A stretch of DNA of 49,468 nucleotides from Opitutia bacterium. Its GTDB lineage: Bacteria; Verrucomicrobiota; Verrucomicrobiia; Opitutales; Opitutaceae. The notes under the pieces were generated by a model. That model had not been told where the DNA came from and did not search any database. It saw only the letters and a list, made by a program, of their open reading frames with translations. The position numbers and the translations under genes were made by a program. This document shows positions 8,336-16,150 of the stretch, in pieces. Each line of letters opens with the position of its first letter. The stretch's first letter is position 1. The stretch spans positions 1 through 49,468 of the forward strand of contig CANFSZ010000015.1 in assembly GCA_947449835.1 (NCBI GenBank), in the 5' to 3' direction.

Positions 8336-9286
8336 TCAATCGCGATTGCGCGGGTGAAATTTAGCGTGCTGATCCAACAGGCGCTGCGGCTCGACGGCCG
8401 TATAAATCTGAGTCGTAGCAATGCTGGCGTGTCCGAGCATTTCCTGGATCGCACGCAAATCGGCCCCGCCGCTGAGTAAGTGGGTCGCAAACGAGTGCCG
8501 GAGCAGATGCGGTTTTACGTTTTGCGAGATGCCCGCGCGGCGGGCGTGTTTTTTGACGATGTACCACAAGGTAATCCGCGAAAGCGCGCCGCCACGGTTG
8601 CTCAAAAATAATTGGCTGCCCGTGCGCGTCTTCACGAAATGCGGACGACCCGCGCTAAGATACGTGGCAATCGCCGCGCAGGCCCGACCGCCGATAGGAA
8701 CGACGCGCTCCTTGGAGCCTTTGCCAAACACGCGGAGAAAACCCTGCTCGAGATCAATCTGCTGGAGCATGAGCCCGCCGAGTTCGGTCACGCGCAGCCC
8801 GCTCGAATAAAAAAGCTCTAACAACGCTCGGTCGCGCAGCGCCGCCGGATCGCCTGCGCCCGGCGCAGCGAGCAAGCGCGAGACCTCGTCAACCGAAAGG
8901 GTGCCCGGTAATCGTCGGCCCAATTTGGGGCCTGCGAGCAACGCGGTGAAATCATCGGCGCGAAGTTTCTCTCGCACGAGATAGCGGGCGAATACCCGCA
9001 GAGCCGTCAGTTTGCGAGCGAGGCTGGCGACCGCGAAATCCGCGCGGGAGAGTGAGTGCAACCACTCGCTGGCTTGCGCGGGCGAAGCCGTGCGCCAATC
9101 CGCCACCTTCAGCCGCGCGAGCCACGTGGCAGCTTGATCGAGGTCACGTTGATAATTTTCCCGCGTGTGCCGAGACAGCCCGCGCTCAAGATCGAGAAAC
9201 GCAATGAAGCCGTCGATATCGCCCGCAAAGGCCGCGGGGGCGCGACTGAGCGTCAAGGTGCGAGAAGGAATCGAGCGACGGGCCAT
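8336..9286 (-). CDS. xerD: Tyrosine recombinase XerC/XerD
   Basis: A 316-residue tyrosine recombinase. An N-terminal SAM-like core-binding domain covers about 20-110 (FLDLERGLSRHTRENYQRDL). The catalytic domain has the full active set: R165 (GLRVTEL), K189 (FGKGSK), H260 and R263 (PHLLRHSFATH), H286 (MLGHAS) and nucleophile Y295 (TTQIYT). Together these match the chromosome-dimer resolvases XerC/XerD, which act at dif with FtsK. The motifs look slightly more XerD-like, but the partner gene is not here and the distinction is uncertain. The extra 18 N-terminal residues before the core are basic and variable. It is the first gene of a minus-strand run leading into rapA. No integration site or phage gene is near, so it is a housekeeping recombinase rather than an integrase. 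Confidence 0.9.
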   Translation of the reverse strand: MARRSIPSRTLTLSRAPAAFAGDIDGFIAFLDLERGLSRHTRENYQRDLDQAATWLARLKVADWRTASPAQASEWLHSLSRADFAVASLARKLTALRVFARYLVREKLRADDFTALLAGPKLGRRLPGTLSVDEVSRLLAAPGAGDPAALRDRALLELFYSSGLRVTELGGLMLQQIDLEQGFLRVFGKGSKERVVPIGGRACAAIATYLSAGRPHFVKTRTGSQLFLSNRGGALSRITLWYIVKKHARRAGISQNVKPHLLRHSFATHLLSGGADLRAIQEMLGHASIATTQIYTAVEPQRLLDQHAKFHPRNRD

Positions 9287-9358
9287 GCCGGCAACAGTGC
9301 GTTGAAGTCCCGGCGTTACCGCAAGTCAAAGCCAGCGGCCGCATTGTGGTCTGAGCAC

Positions 9359-9387
9359 AAAAAAACCAAAGCCGGTGAGCTTTGGTT
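9359..9387 (-). terminator. Rho-independent terminator of infA
   Basis: A perfect 9-bp stem AACCAAAGC / GCTTTGGTT (9364-9372 with 9379-9387) encloses a six-base loop. On the minus strand it is followed by seven T (A-run at 9359-9365 on the plus strand, partly inside the stem). It sits 21 bases after the infA stop and separates infA from xerD. Confidence 0.85.
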
Positions 9388-9408
9388 AAAAGTAGGCGCG
9401 AGAGGCGC

Positions 9409-9669
9409 TCAGTAACGCCGGCGCATCGGCGCGCGCGGCAAGGGATTGGCTTCCTTCATGCGGAAGGTGATGCGCGCCTTCTCCAGATCGTAGGGACTCA
9501 TCTCCATCTTCACGTTATCGCCGGCCGCGATCTTAATGAAATTTTTGCGGAGCTTGCCCGAGATGTGCGCGAGAACCACGTGGCCGTTAGCCAGCTGCAC
9601 TTTAAACATCGTGCCGGGCAGCACGACCATCACTTTGCCCTCAACTTCGATCGCGTCGTTGTCAGCCAT
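9409..9669 (-). CDS. infA: Translation initiation factor IF-1
   Basis: An 86-residue S1/OB-fold protein. The core [20 protein letters not shown], then [17 protein letters not shown] and the [13 protein letters not shown] strand are diagnostic for IF-1, which binds the ribosomal A site during initiation. It is about 14 residues longer than the usual 72 because of a basic, proline-containing tail ([12 protein letters not shown]). The start ATG at 9669 lies in an MADND context with no Shine-Dalgarno motif in front. It is not in the usual ribosomal protein cluster here: a strong terminator follows it, and tadA is divergent upstream, so it is probably monocistronic. Confidence 0.95.
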   Translation of the reverse strand: MADNDAIEVEGKVMVVLPGTMFKVQLANGHVVLAHISGKLRKNFIKIAAGDNVKMEMSPYDLEKARITFRMKEANPLPRAPMRRRY

Positions 9670-9792
9670 GGTTAACGCGGGTTTGAAGAGAAGAGGTGAG
9701 CATCATGGATCGGTGTGATGGTTAGGACGTAAAGCACACTTGTAAGCGGGAGTTTACCGGGCTTAGTCAAGGTTTTCCTCTGAAGCGCACCC

Positions 9793-10332
9793 ATGGTCTC
9801 ACCCGCATCCACGCCGCCAGCCTGCCCGTTTGAGAAACGTTTCCCGTCGCAACTGGTGCGCGACGACACGTTTTTCATGAGCCTCGCCTACAACCAAGCT
9901 ATCGATGCTTGGCGCCAAGACGAAGTGCCAATCGGCGCGGTGATCGCAGTCGGCGGCGAGATCATCGCCGCGGCCCACAATACCGTTGAAAGCGCCCAAG
10001 ATCCGACCGCCCACGCCGAGATGCTCGCGATCACTCAGGCCGCCTCGAAACTGGGCAACTGGCGACTCGAAGGTGCGACGCTCTACGTTACCAAGGAACC
10101 ATGCCCGATGTGCTCCGGCGCGCTGCTCATGTCCCGCGTGCAACGCGTGTGCTACGCGGTACCCGATCCTAAGATGGGCTGTCTCGGTGGCGCCACCAAC
10201 CTCAACGATCTTCCCCGCATAAACCACCACGTCGAACTCACCGCCGGTGGCGTCCTCGAACCCGAGTGCCGCGAGCTCTTGCAGGCATTTTTTAAAGCCA
10301 AACGCGTGGCCGAACCCGCAGGGGAAAGTTGA
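9793..10332 (+). CDS. tadA: tRNA-specific adenosine deaminase TadA
   Basis: A 179-residue cytidine/deoxycytidylate deaminase-fold enzyme that converts wobble A34 to inosine in tRNA-Arg(ACG). Zinc and catalytic motifs are H74-A-E76 (TAHAEM) and PCPMC with C104 and C107. The strand EVPIGAVIAVGGEII and the segment GCLGGATNL agree with TadA. The start at 9793 keeps the helix before EVPIGAV; the internal ATG at 9877 would cut into that helix, so it is unlikely. The first 24 residues are an unusual proline-rich extension. It is divergent from infA and 76 bp upstream of the superoxide dismutase gene. Confidence 0.92.
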   Translation: MVSPASTPPACPFEKRFPSQLVRDDTFFMSLAYNQAIDAWRQDEVPIGAVIAVGGEIIAAAHNTVESAQDPTAHAEMLAITQAASKLGNWRLEGATLYVTKEPCPMCSGALLMSRVQRVCYAVPDPKMGCLGGATNLNDLPRINHHVELTAGGVLEPECRELLQAFFKAKRVAEPAGES

Positions 10333-10408
10333 CGCGCTCCTTCACCAGTGCATCTGTTGGCAGTTCGCATCGCTCCCTTCATCCTAGAAAATTAAACCAC
10401 CTATACTC

Positions 10409-11041
10409 ATGGCTTACACGCTCCCCGCCCTGCCCTACGCCCTCGACGCCCTCGTGCCGCACATTGATGCGAAGACGATGGAAATCCATCACGGTAAACA
10501 CCACCAGGCCTACATCACCAACGCCACCAACCTCCTCAAAGACCACGCCGACCTCGCCGCGCTCGACGTCAATGTCTTGATCGCCGATCTCGGCAAAGTC
10601 CCCGAAGGCATCCGCGCCGGCGTGCGAAACAATGCCGGCGGCCACAGCAACCACTCGTTTTTCTGGACGATACTCGGCCCCGGCAAGGGTGGCGCGCCCA
10701 AGGGCAAACTCGCAGCCGCCATCGAGGCGGAGCTCGGCGGCTTCGCCAAATTCAAAGACGACTTCGCCAAAGCCGGCGCCACGCGCTTTGGCTCCGGTTG
10801 GGCCTGGCTCTACGTCACCGCCGACAAGAAACTCGCGGTCGGCTCCACCGCCAATCAAGACAGCCCGCTGATGGGCAAAGCTGTCGCCGGCATCGAGGGC
10901 AAACCTGTCCTCGCCCTCGACGTCTGGGAGCACGCGTATTATCTGAACTACCAAAACCGCCGCCCCGATTACATCGCTGCGTTCTGGAACGTCGTCGATT
11001 GGGACGCCGCCGAGGCTTACTACGTCGCCGCGACGAAGTGA
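10409..11041 (+). CDS. sodA: Superoxide dismutase, Mn type by motif
   Basis: A 210-residue Fe/Mn superoxide dismutase. Metal ligands are H27 (EIHHGKHH), H82 ([10 protein letters not shown]), D171 and H175 (DVWEHAYY). The GG pair at 77-78 and the Gln at 150 in STANQDSPL are the residues that usually mark Mn over Fe forms, so I favour manganese; cambialistic use cannot be excluded. No signal peptide is present, so it acts in the cytoplasm. It is monocistronic between tadA and a strong bidirectional terminator. I see no clear Fur or MntR-type palindrome in the 76-bp leader. Confidence 0.94.
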   Translation: MAYTLPALPYALDALVPHIDAKTMEIHHGKHHQAYITNATNLLKDHADLAALDVNVLIADLGKVPEGIRAGVRNNAGGHSNHSFFWTILGPGKGGAPKGKLAAAIEAELGGFAKFKDDFAKAGATRFGSGWAWLYVTADKKLAVGSTANQDSPLMGKAVAGIEGKPVLALDVWEHAYYLNYQNRRPDYIAAFWNVVDWDAAEAYYVAATK

Positions 11042-11061
11042 GTTTTTTTCTTTGTTAAATA

Positions 11062-11091
11062 AAAAAGCCGCGCTGAAAAGCGCGGCTTTTT
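11062..11091. terminator. Bidirectional terminator between sodA and the TolB-like gene
   Basis: A perfect 13-bp stem AAAAAGCCGCGCT / AGCGCGGCTTTTT (11062-11074 with 11079-11091) with a GAAA tetraloop. The flanking A and T runs let it work for both convergent genes. A second, smaller hairpin GTCCGG/CCGGAC lies at 11095-11112. Confidence 0.93.
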
Positions 11092-11136
11092 GCTGTCCGG
11101 GAAAATCCGGACAAAGCGAGAACACGTGAGCTCGAG

Positions 11137-12333
11137 TTAAGGAGCCCAGACATTGGCCTGCAACGTGGAACCTAAACTCTTCGGGCTGATCGGCGTGCTC
11201 TTGCCGGTCTCGGTATCGAGAATGCTAATCACGCTCGTGGTCGAGGTGCGCGCGGAGTAAACCACGTGGCGACCATCGGGTAACCAGCTCGGTTCTACGC
11301 CGTCGAACGGCGCCTTGGAAACCTGCTCGCTCGCGCGTTTCGAAAAATCATAGACCGCGATCTGGAAATTGCGGCCCACTCGAATGGTGAACGCGATCTT
11401 GTTGGGGTTGGTGCGGCTCCAATCTGGCTCAGCGCAATAACCACTGATGCCTGAGGTGAGACGCGTCGGGGCGCCGCCGCTCACGGGCATCGTGTAAAGT
11501 TGCGGACCGGGCTCGCTCGCGAAAACGAGGCGCGAGCCGTCAGGCGAAAAGGTCGGCGAAGATTTCACGGCGTCGGAGCGAGTTTTACGCGCGACGGCGC
11601 GGCCTTGGGCATTGCTAACGTAGATTTCTGGCGTGCCTTCACCGCTGAGAATCATCGCGACTTGCGAGCCGTTGGGGCTGAAACGGGCGCCGCTGTTCGT
11701 GCCCTTGAAGCTCACGAACGTGGAACGCTGGTAACTGCCGAGATCGATGGTGAAAATATCAGGAAACCCGGACTTATAAAAACTGGTGTAGATGAGTCGC
11801 GAGCCGTCCGGTGCCCACCGAGGATTGAGCGCGATCGAATTGTCGCGAGTGATCTGCTTCACTTCGCCGAACATCAAGTCGCCGGTGTAGATTTCCTTTT
11901 TGCCGGTGCGCTCGTTGATGAACGCGAGTTTCGCGGCGAAGTAACCGCGCAGCCCCAGGCCGTTGGTTTTAGCGACCGCGACGTCAGCGGCTTTGAGCAA
12001 GGCGTTGCGCGCGCTCGAGCCTGTAACCACTTCCGAAGCGACGGGGGTGCCGCTGGGCGCTTTGGTGATATCGACGCGCACCTGCGTGGGCGTCACCGCG
12101 GAAAACTTGATATCGAAAGCAAAACCACTCGCGACCACCCGATAGCGCCCATGCGTCCCGAAAGCTTGGAGCGCGAGGGCGTTGAGCTCGGGCGTGTTGG
12201 CCGAGACGCGGATGGGCAGGGTCTTATTTTCGGCGATGACCTCGATTTTCCCGATGTCTCGCACGGATTCGGCCCGCACGGAAAAACTCCCAGCGGTGAT
12301 TAATACCAAAGTTAAACGGATGAAAGATTGCAT
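11137..12333 (-). CDS. TolB-like periplasmic beta-propeller protein
   Basis: From the ATG at 12333 (398 residues) the protein starts with a clean signal peptide (MQSFIRLTLVLITAG, cleavage near VRAES). The N-terminal part to about residue 150 resembles the TolB D1/D2 domain. The rest holds WD40-like propeller repeats: NPRWAPDGSRLIYTS, GARFSPNGSQVAM, SPTFSPDGSRLVFAS and PSWLPDGRHVVYS. TolB works with Pal and the TolQRA motor in outer-membrane constriction, but no tol or pal gene is beside it here, so a strict TolB role is an inference. An in-frame start at 12390 would add a non-signal leader and overlap the divergent Mrp leader. The sod-side terminator serves its 3' end. Confidence 0.82.
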   Translation of the reverse strand: MQSFIRLTLVLITAGSFSVRAESVRDIGKIEVIAENKTLPIRVSANTPELNALALQAFGTHGRYRVVASGFAFDIKFSAVTPTQVRVDITKAPSGTPVASEVVTGSSARNALLKAADVAVAKTNGLGLRGYFAAKLAFINERTGKKEIYTGDLMFGEVKQITRDNSIALNPRWAPDGSRLIYTSFYKSGFPDIFTIDLGSYQRSTFVSFKGTNSGARFSPNGSQVAMILSGEGTPEIYVSNAQGRAVARKTRSDAVKSSPTFSPDGSRLVFASEPGPQLYTMPVSGGAPTRLTSGISGYCAEPDWSRTNPNKIAFTIRVGRNFQIAVYDFSKRASEQVSKAPFDGVEPSWLPDGRHVVYSARTSTTSVISILDTETGKSTPISPKSLGSTLQANVWAP

Positions 12334-12423
12334 GGAGGAGAAGGTTGATGCGCGATGAAGGGGATTTCTATTTGCGCGCCGCGCCGTCATAACAACTCTA
12401 ATTTACTAAACATTCGAACCGCC

Positions 12424-13515
12424 GTGACCACCGAAGAAATCAAAGTCCACCTGCAACAGGTAAAATACCCCGGCTTCAGCCGTGATATCGTATCGTTTGG
12501 ACTCGTGCGGTCCGCAGCGTTGGTCGACGGCGTCGCCAAAGTCGCCCTCGGCCTGACCACCAGCGATCCCAAGATCCCCCTCCATCTCAAAGCAGAGGTC
12601 GAAAAATGTCTCCGAGCCATCCCCGGCGTGAGCGAAGTCATCATCGACATCTCCGTGCAAGCCGCTCGCCCGGCCGCACCCGCCAACGGCGCCGGCAATC
12701 TCCCCGGTGCCAGCGCCACGCCCAAGACCGCGAAGTACTCCGTCGCCATCGCCTCGGGCAAAGGCGGCGTCGGCAAAAGCACGTTTGCCGTCAATCTCGC
12801 CTGCGCCCTCGCCCAAGTTCTCACCGCGCAAGGGCGCCCGGGCCGCGTGGGCCTCATGGATTGCGACATCTACGGCCCGAGCGTGCCGCTGATGATGGGC
12901 TTACAAGGGCGCCCTGAAGTGGAGGGCGAAGGCGCCGCTTCCACGTTGATCCCACTCGAACGCCACGGGGTAAAAGTCATGAGCATGGGTTTCCTCGTCG
13001 ACGACAACACGCCCGTAGTCTGGCGCGGCCCGATGATCATGAAGACGATCCAGCAATTCGTCCAAAACGTGCGATGGGGCGAGCTCGATGTCTTGCTCGT
13101 CGACCTGCCGCCCGGCACCGGCGATGCGCAACTTTCCCTCGTGCAAACCCTCCCGCTCGACGGCGCTGTGCTCGTCACCACGCCCCAACCCGCCGCCACC
13201 AATGTCGCGCGCAAGGGCGGACTGATGTTTCAAAAGGTCAACGTCCCGCTCCTCGGCGTCGCGGAAAACATGAGTTACTTCGTCGATCCCGCCGGACAAA
13301 AGCACACGCTTTTCGGTGAAGGCGGCGGCATCATCACCGCGGAGCGCCTCGGCACGTCGCTACTCGGCCAAGTCCCGCTGATTCCGGAAATCCGCGAGGG
13401 CGGCGACGCCGGCGAACCGATCGTCGTGAGCGCACCCGCCAGTCTGGCCGGACGCACGTTCCGCGAAATCGCCGAGACGTTGCTCGCCCGCTTGGTCAAG
13501 CCCATGCCCGTTTGA
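12424..13515 (+). CDS. mrp: Mrp/NBP35-family P-loop ATPase lacking the CxxC
   Basis: Taken from the GTG at 12424 this is a 363-residue protein; an in-frame ATG at 12355 would add 23 residues that do not look conserved. Residues 1-85 are a DUF59/MIP18-like domain (EIKVHLQQVKYPGFSRDIVSFG). The ATPase has the deviant Walker A SGKGGVGKST at 111-120, then MDCDIYGPSVPLM and LPPGTGDAQLS. The family carries and transfers Fe-S clusters. The usual CxxC after ENMSYF is absent: D288-P-A-G291 stands at that place, so cluster binding through this site is not possible. It is divergent from the TolB-like gene. Function as a carrier would need another ligand set; similar CxxC-less forms are known to me from other phyla. 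Confidence 0.88.
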   Translation: MTTEEIKVHLQQVKYPGFSRDIVSFGLVRSAALVDGVAKVALGLTTSDPKIPLHLKAEVEKCLRAIPGVSEVIIDISVQAARPAAPANGAGNLPGASATPKTAKYSVAIASGKGGVGKSTFAVNLACALAQVLTAQGRPGRVGLMDCDIYGPSVPLMMGLQGRPEVEGEGAASTLIPLERHGVKVMSMGFLVDDNTPVVWRGPMIMKTIQQFVQNVRWGELDVLLVDLPPGTGDAQLSLVQTLPLDGAVLVTTPQPAATNVARKGGLMFQKVNVPLLGVAENMSYFVDPAGQKHTLFGEGGGIITAERLGTSLLGQVPLIPEIREGGDAGEPIVVSAPASLAGRTFREIAETLLARLVKPMPV

Positions 13516-13596
13516 TTGTAAAAATTTGATGACATCGTGGGCATTGACAGGCCTCAGACGCTCACTCTCATTTTTAGCACGTCGACGACCCGCTGC

Positions 13597-13896
13597 ATGA
13601 CTTCTACCACCCAAGAGTCCGCCCCCTCCTCGTCCCGCGAGTTCGTGAAGCAATCTAGCCTTTACCAAGAATTTTTAGCCGAGCGTGAAGAGATTTTGAA
13701 ACACAAGTGGCTGGAATCCGAGCGCCTGGGGTACGACATAGGTTTCGAACGGGCGTTACTCGATTGGATTCGTAAACATCGCGAGAGCTGGCGCGCCGCG
13801 CGCCGTCAACAAAGTGGACCAGCGTCAAGCGCCGCAGGTCATACATCGTCGCCTTTCGCGCCGGCCGGCCAGAGCCAAAAGCCCATCGGGACCTAA
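13597..13896 (+). CDS. Small conserved acidic/basic helical protein (DUF4032-like motif)
   Basis: From the ATG at 13597 it has 99 residues; a GTG at 13537 is also in frame. The core YQEFLAEREEILKHKW then ESERLGYDIGFERALLDW and IRKHRESWR is a strongly helical motif that I associate with small conserved proteins annotated DUF4032, but I cannot confirm the family. The C-terminal 30 residues are low-complexity (Ser, Ala, Pro, Gln). No signal peptide. It follows mrp by about 80 bp on the same strand. A TTGACA at 13544-13549 could be its own -35, though no good -10 follows. Confidence 0.65.
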   Translation: MTSTTQESAPSSSREFVKQSSLYQEFLAEREEILKHKWLESERLGYDIGFERALLDWIRKHRESWRAARRQQSGPASSAAGHTSSPFAPAGQSQKPIGT

Positions 13897-13970
13897 GCGT
13901 CCTGGCGTCATTTTTCTGGGCTTTTAAGCGCCGCAGCCAAACTCAGCGGAAGGTCTAAAATTTAGCCCAC

Positions 13971-13999
13971 AAAAAAACCGAGCATTGCGGCTCGGTTTT
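13971..13999 (-). terminator. Rho-independent terminator of rpmG
   Basis: A 9-bp stem AAAACCGAG / CTCGGTTTT (13974-13982 with 13991-13999) with an eight-base loop. On the minus strand a seven-T run results from the A-run at 13971-13977. It lies 31 bases after the rpmG stop and may also stop the convergent small gene. Confidence 0.85.
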
Positions 14000-14029
14000 G
14001 AAACTGAAGGAAGGGTAAACGCGGAACGT

Positions 14030-14194
14030 TTACTTGATTTCCTTATGGAGCGTGTGGCGCTTGAGGAAGGGGTTGTACTTCTTCTTCTCGATGCGCTCGG
14101 TCACGGTCTTTTTATTCCGCTTCGTGAGATAACGGGAGGCGGGCTTGCCCTCTTTTTTGGCTTCGGTGCATTCTAGGGTGACGACTTCTTGCAT
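14030..14194 (-). CDS. rpmG: 50S ribosomal protein L33
   Basis: A 54-residue basic protein. The segments [33 protein letters not shown] and [14 protein letters not shown] are typical of bacterial L33. It has only one cysteine (C9) and lacks the paired CxxC motifs, so it is the zinc-free type. The ATG at 14194 is chosen because the in-frame extension to 14260 has no L33 similarity. It stands alone between its terminator and the EIIA/DAC gene, 89 bp after that gene's stop; rpmB or secE are not adjacent. Confidence 0.95.
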   Translation of the reverse strand: MQEVVTLECTEAKKEGKPASRYLTKRNKKTVTERIEKKKYNPFLKRHTLHKEIK

Positions 14195-14283
14195 GGTTAT
14201 AAAAGGTTGAAGGGTCAGAGCAAAGCCCGCGGGCGCGGTGCTGCAACCCCAATCTTCCAAGCCACCCTAACCCACCGAACGCC

Positions 14284-15627
14284 TCAACGGCGTTTTTCGG
14301 TGAGCGGCAACATCACCCCGCGCCGGAAAAGAGTCACTTGGCTGGTGCTCGACGAGACGACGATCGCGATGCAATTACTCGCCACGCTGATCGCCGCCGC
14401 CGCCGCATGCCGGCTCCCCAAACCGCTGGGCAATGCGTGGTTGCTATCGGTGGCCTGAATCAGGCTGCCCGCCGATTCCACCACGCCATCGCCGCGAATC
14501 GTGAACGCGCCGTCGATGGACGAAAACTCTTTCACCGTCTCATCCATGAACGGATTGAGGATATTTCGCTCTTCTTCCTTGTAGCCAAAAAAAGGATTCA
14601 AAACGAGCGGTTTGCATAGAGCGGCGACTTTTTCGGAATCGCCCACCACAAACAAACACCCGACCGGCCGACCCTCACGTCCTTCCACCGCGAGCTCGGT
14701 GGCCACAGCCAACACGCGCTCCAACACTTCCGGCTTCACGTCTTCCGGCAACAAGTCCGCAGTCTGCCCCGTGAGCAAGGTCTGGAATTCGCGCTCGATA
14801 TCGACGACGACGAGCGTGTCGAACTGGTTGCTCCCCGTCATACCGTCGAGGCAGCAGATACGATCCGTGAATTTCAAAACCCCGCGAGTGAGCGCCACCA
14901 AGATCGCACTGCGCAACTGCGCCATGCGTTGATTGGAAAACGATCGCACCTGAATCGTCTCGGCGAAATCGCGTTCATTGCCACCCGGCTCGATGGGGTT
15001 GCGCGTCACCAAGATCGTTTTGATTTTCAGATCAAAGGCCGCGCGATCGACTCCACCAATAAACGTGTCGCCAAAAACCATTAACGCATCGCACGCTGCG
15101 CCCTTCGCCACGCGCTGCGCCTCGCGCAACATGAGCCGATTGACGCGATTCTGCTGAGTCTGCACGGGCCGGATCCCGCCAAAACCGCCCACTAAACGTT
15201 CGTAAAGTTGATCGAGATCCGGGGCCTGCACGAGGCCATCAACCATCGTTTGCTCTTTCACCTGCCGCGCGATCGAAGCCAGCACCTGCAAATAATCGCG
15301 GGCCTTTTCACCCGCGATCAACATCACGATCAGATGCACCCGCTCCTCGGCCAAAGCCCCGTCATGCCGAATGCCTGCGCGGCTGCGCCCGATCGCGAGG
15401 ATGTAGCGCCGCGACATTTTCACGCGCACGTGCGGCAACGCCACACCGAGCCCGAGATAGGTCGTCATCGTGCTCTCACGCGCCAACAATCCTTTCAGCA
15501 ACGCGTCCGGCTTGAGATCCGGGAAACTCGCGACACTCACCGCAAGCAATTCTTGCAACGCGCCCGGCAAATCCCCGCTCCGCAAATCAACGATGCGGTT
15601 GCGAGCGATGATTTTTTCTAACCGCAT
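14284..15627 (-). CDS. PTS EIIA / pyruvate-kinase-C-like / diadenylate-cyclase-like fusion
   Basis: A 447-residue three-part protein. Residues 1-150 are a PTS EIIA type 2 (fructose/nitrogen-type) domain with the phosphorylatable histidine H66 in GVALPHVRV. Residues about 160-290 (ACDALMVFGDTF, IKTILVTRNPIEP) resemble the alpha/beta domain found at the C-terminus of pyruvate kinase. Residues about 330-447 match a DisA_N/DAC domain: D372-G-A374 in SSIDGAFTIRGDG, and GLGSRHAAAA with R406-H407-A408, then IAIVVSSSTSQVTLFRRG. DAC enzymes make c-di-AMP from two ATP; bacterial ones normally read RHR, here RHA. A PK-C-like partner is known to me from archaeal DacZ-type cyclases, but not the EIIA addition. 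It follows nuoA by 23 bp. Catalytic activity is uncertain. Confidence 0.8.
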   Translation of the reverse strand: MRLEKIIARNRIVDLRSGDLPGALQELLAVSVASFPDLKPDALLKGLLARESTMTTYLGLGVALPHVRVKMSRRYILAIGRSRAGIRHDGALAEERVHLIVMLIAGEKARDYLQVLASIARQVKEQTMVDGLVQAPDLDQLYERLVGGFGGIRPVQTQQNRVNRLMLREAQRVAKGAACDALMVFGDTFIGGVDRAAFDLKIKTILVTRNPIEPGGNERDFAETIQVRSFSNQRMAQLRSAILVALTRGVLKFTDRICCLDGMTGSNQFDTLVVVDIEREFQTLLTGQTADLLPEDVKPEVLERVLAVATELAVEGREGRPVGCLFVVGDSEKVAALCKPLVLNPFFGYKEEERNILNPFMDETVKEFSSIDGAFTIRGDGVVESAGSLIQATDSNHALPSGLGSRHAAAAAISVASNCIAIVVSSSTSQVTLFRRGVMLPLTEKRR

Positions 15628-15650
15628 GAAAAATTAAATTAACCGCCCTA

Positions 15651-16025
15651 TCACTTTTCCCAGTCGAGTGCGCCCTTCTTTACTTCGTAAATCAAACCAA
15701 GCACTAGCACACCAATAAAGAAAAATACCGGCCCGATGATCGCGATATGGTTGGCCAGAAATTCTCGATAAATAAACGTCCACGGCACGAGAATCACGAT
15801 CTCCAGATCGAACAACATAAACAAAAGCGCCGTGAGGAAAAACTTCACCGAGAAGCGCGTGTGCACGATCCCTTCGGAAGGTACGCCGCACTCATAGGCC
15901 GAGTCCTTGATCTTGTTCAGCTTGGCGCGTTGACCGAAAAAATGACTCGCCCCGATCACAAACGCGGTGATGCCGCCGGCTAATAGGGCTTGGATCAGAA
16001 AAGGAATATAATCTGCGGAGATCAT
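15651..16025 (-). CDS. nuoA: NADH-quinone oxidoreductase subunit A
   Basis: A 124-residue membrane protein with three hydrophobic helices. The loop KIKDSAYECGVPSEG holds the conserved ECG cysteine, followed by RFSVKFFLTALLFMLFDLE, which is the hallmark of NuoA/ND3 in respiratory complex I. The ending YEVKKGALDWEK is also typical. In most genomes nuoA begins a nuoA-N operon. Here nuoB does not follow: the downstream gene is the EIIA/DAC fusion, and upstream lies a divergent exported protein. The subunit should still work with complex I genes encoded elsewhere. The start ATG at 16025 is only 8 bp from the nearest possible opposing start. Confidence 0.95.
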   Translation of the reverse strand: MISADYIPFLIQALLAGGITAFVIGASHFFGQRAKLNKIKDSAYECGVPSEGIVHTRFSVKFFLTALLFMLFDLEIVILVPWTFIYREFLANHIAIIGPVFFFIGVLVLGLIYEVKKGALDWEK

Positions 16026-16150
16026 GTCGGGCTATGAAATGGGGCGAGCTCGCCCGCCGAGACAAGAGGGAATTTCAACCCAGCCTCACTGAAACCGCCC
16101 CGGCTCCACAATTGACGCAAACCACGACTCGGCCTAACTTCGTTATCACC

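Noticed and set aside
11500-12303. A 267-codon plus-strand frame over the TolB-like gene
   Set aside because: It lies fully inside a gene with signal peptide and propeller repeats, and its own protein shows no family features.
14273-14302. Hairpin CACCGAA/TTCGGTG at the end of the EIIA/DAC gene
   Set aside because: On the gene's strand no T-run follows and the stem is bulged, so I do not call it a terminator.
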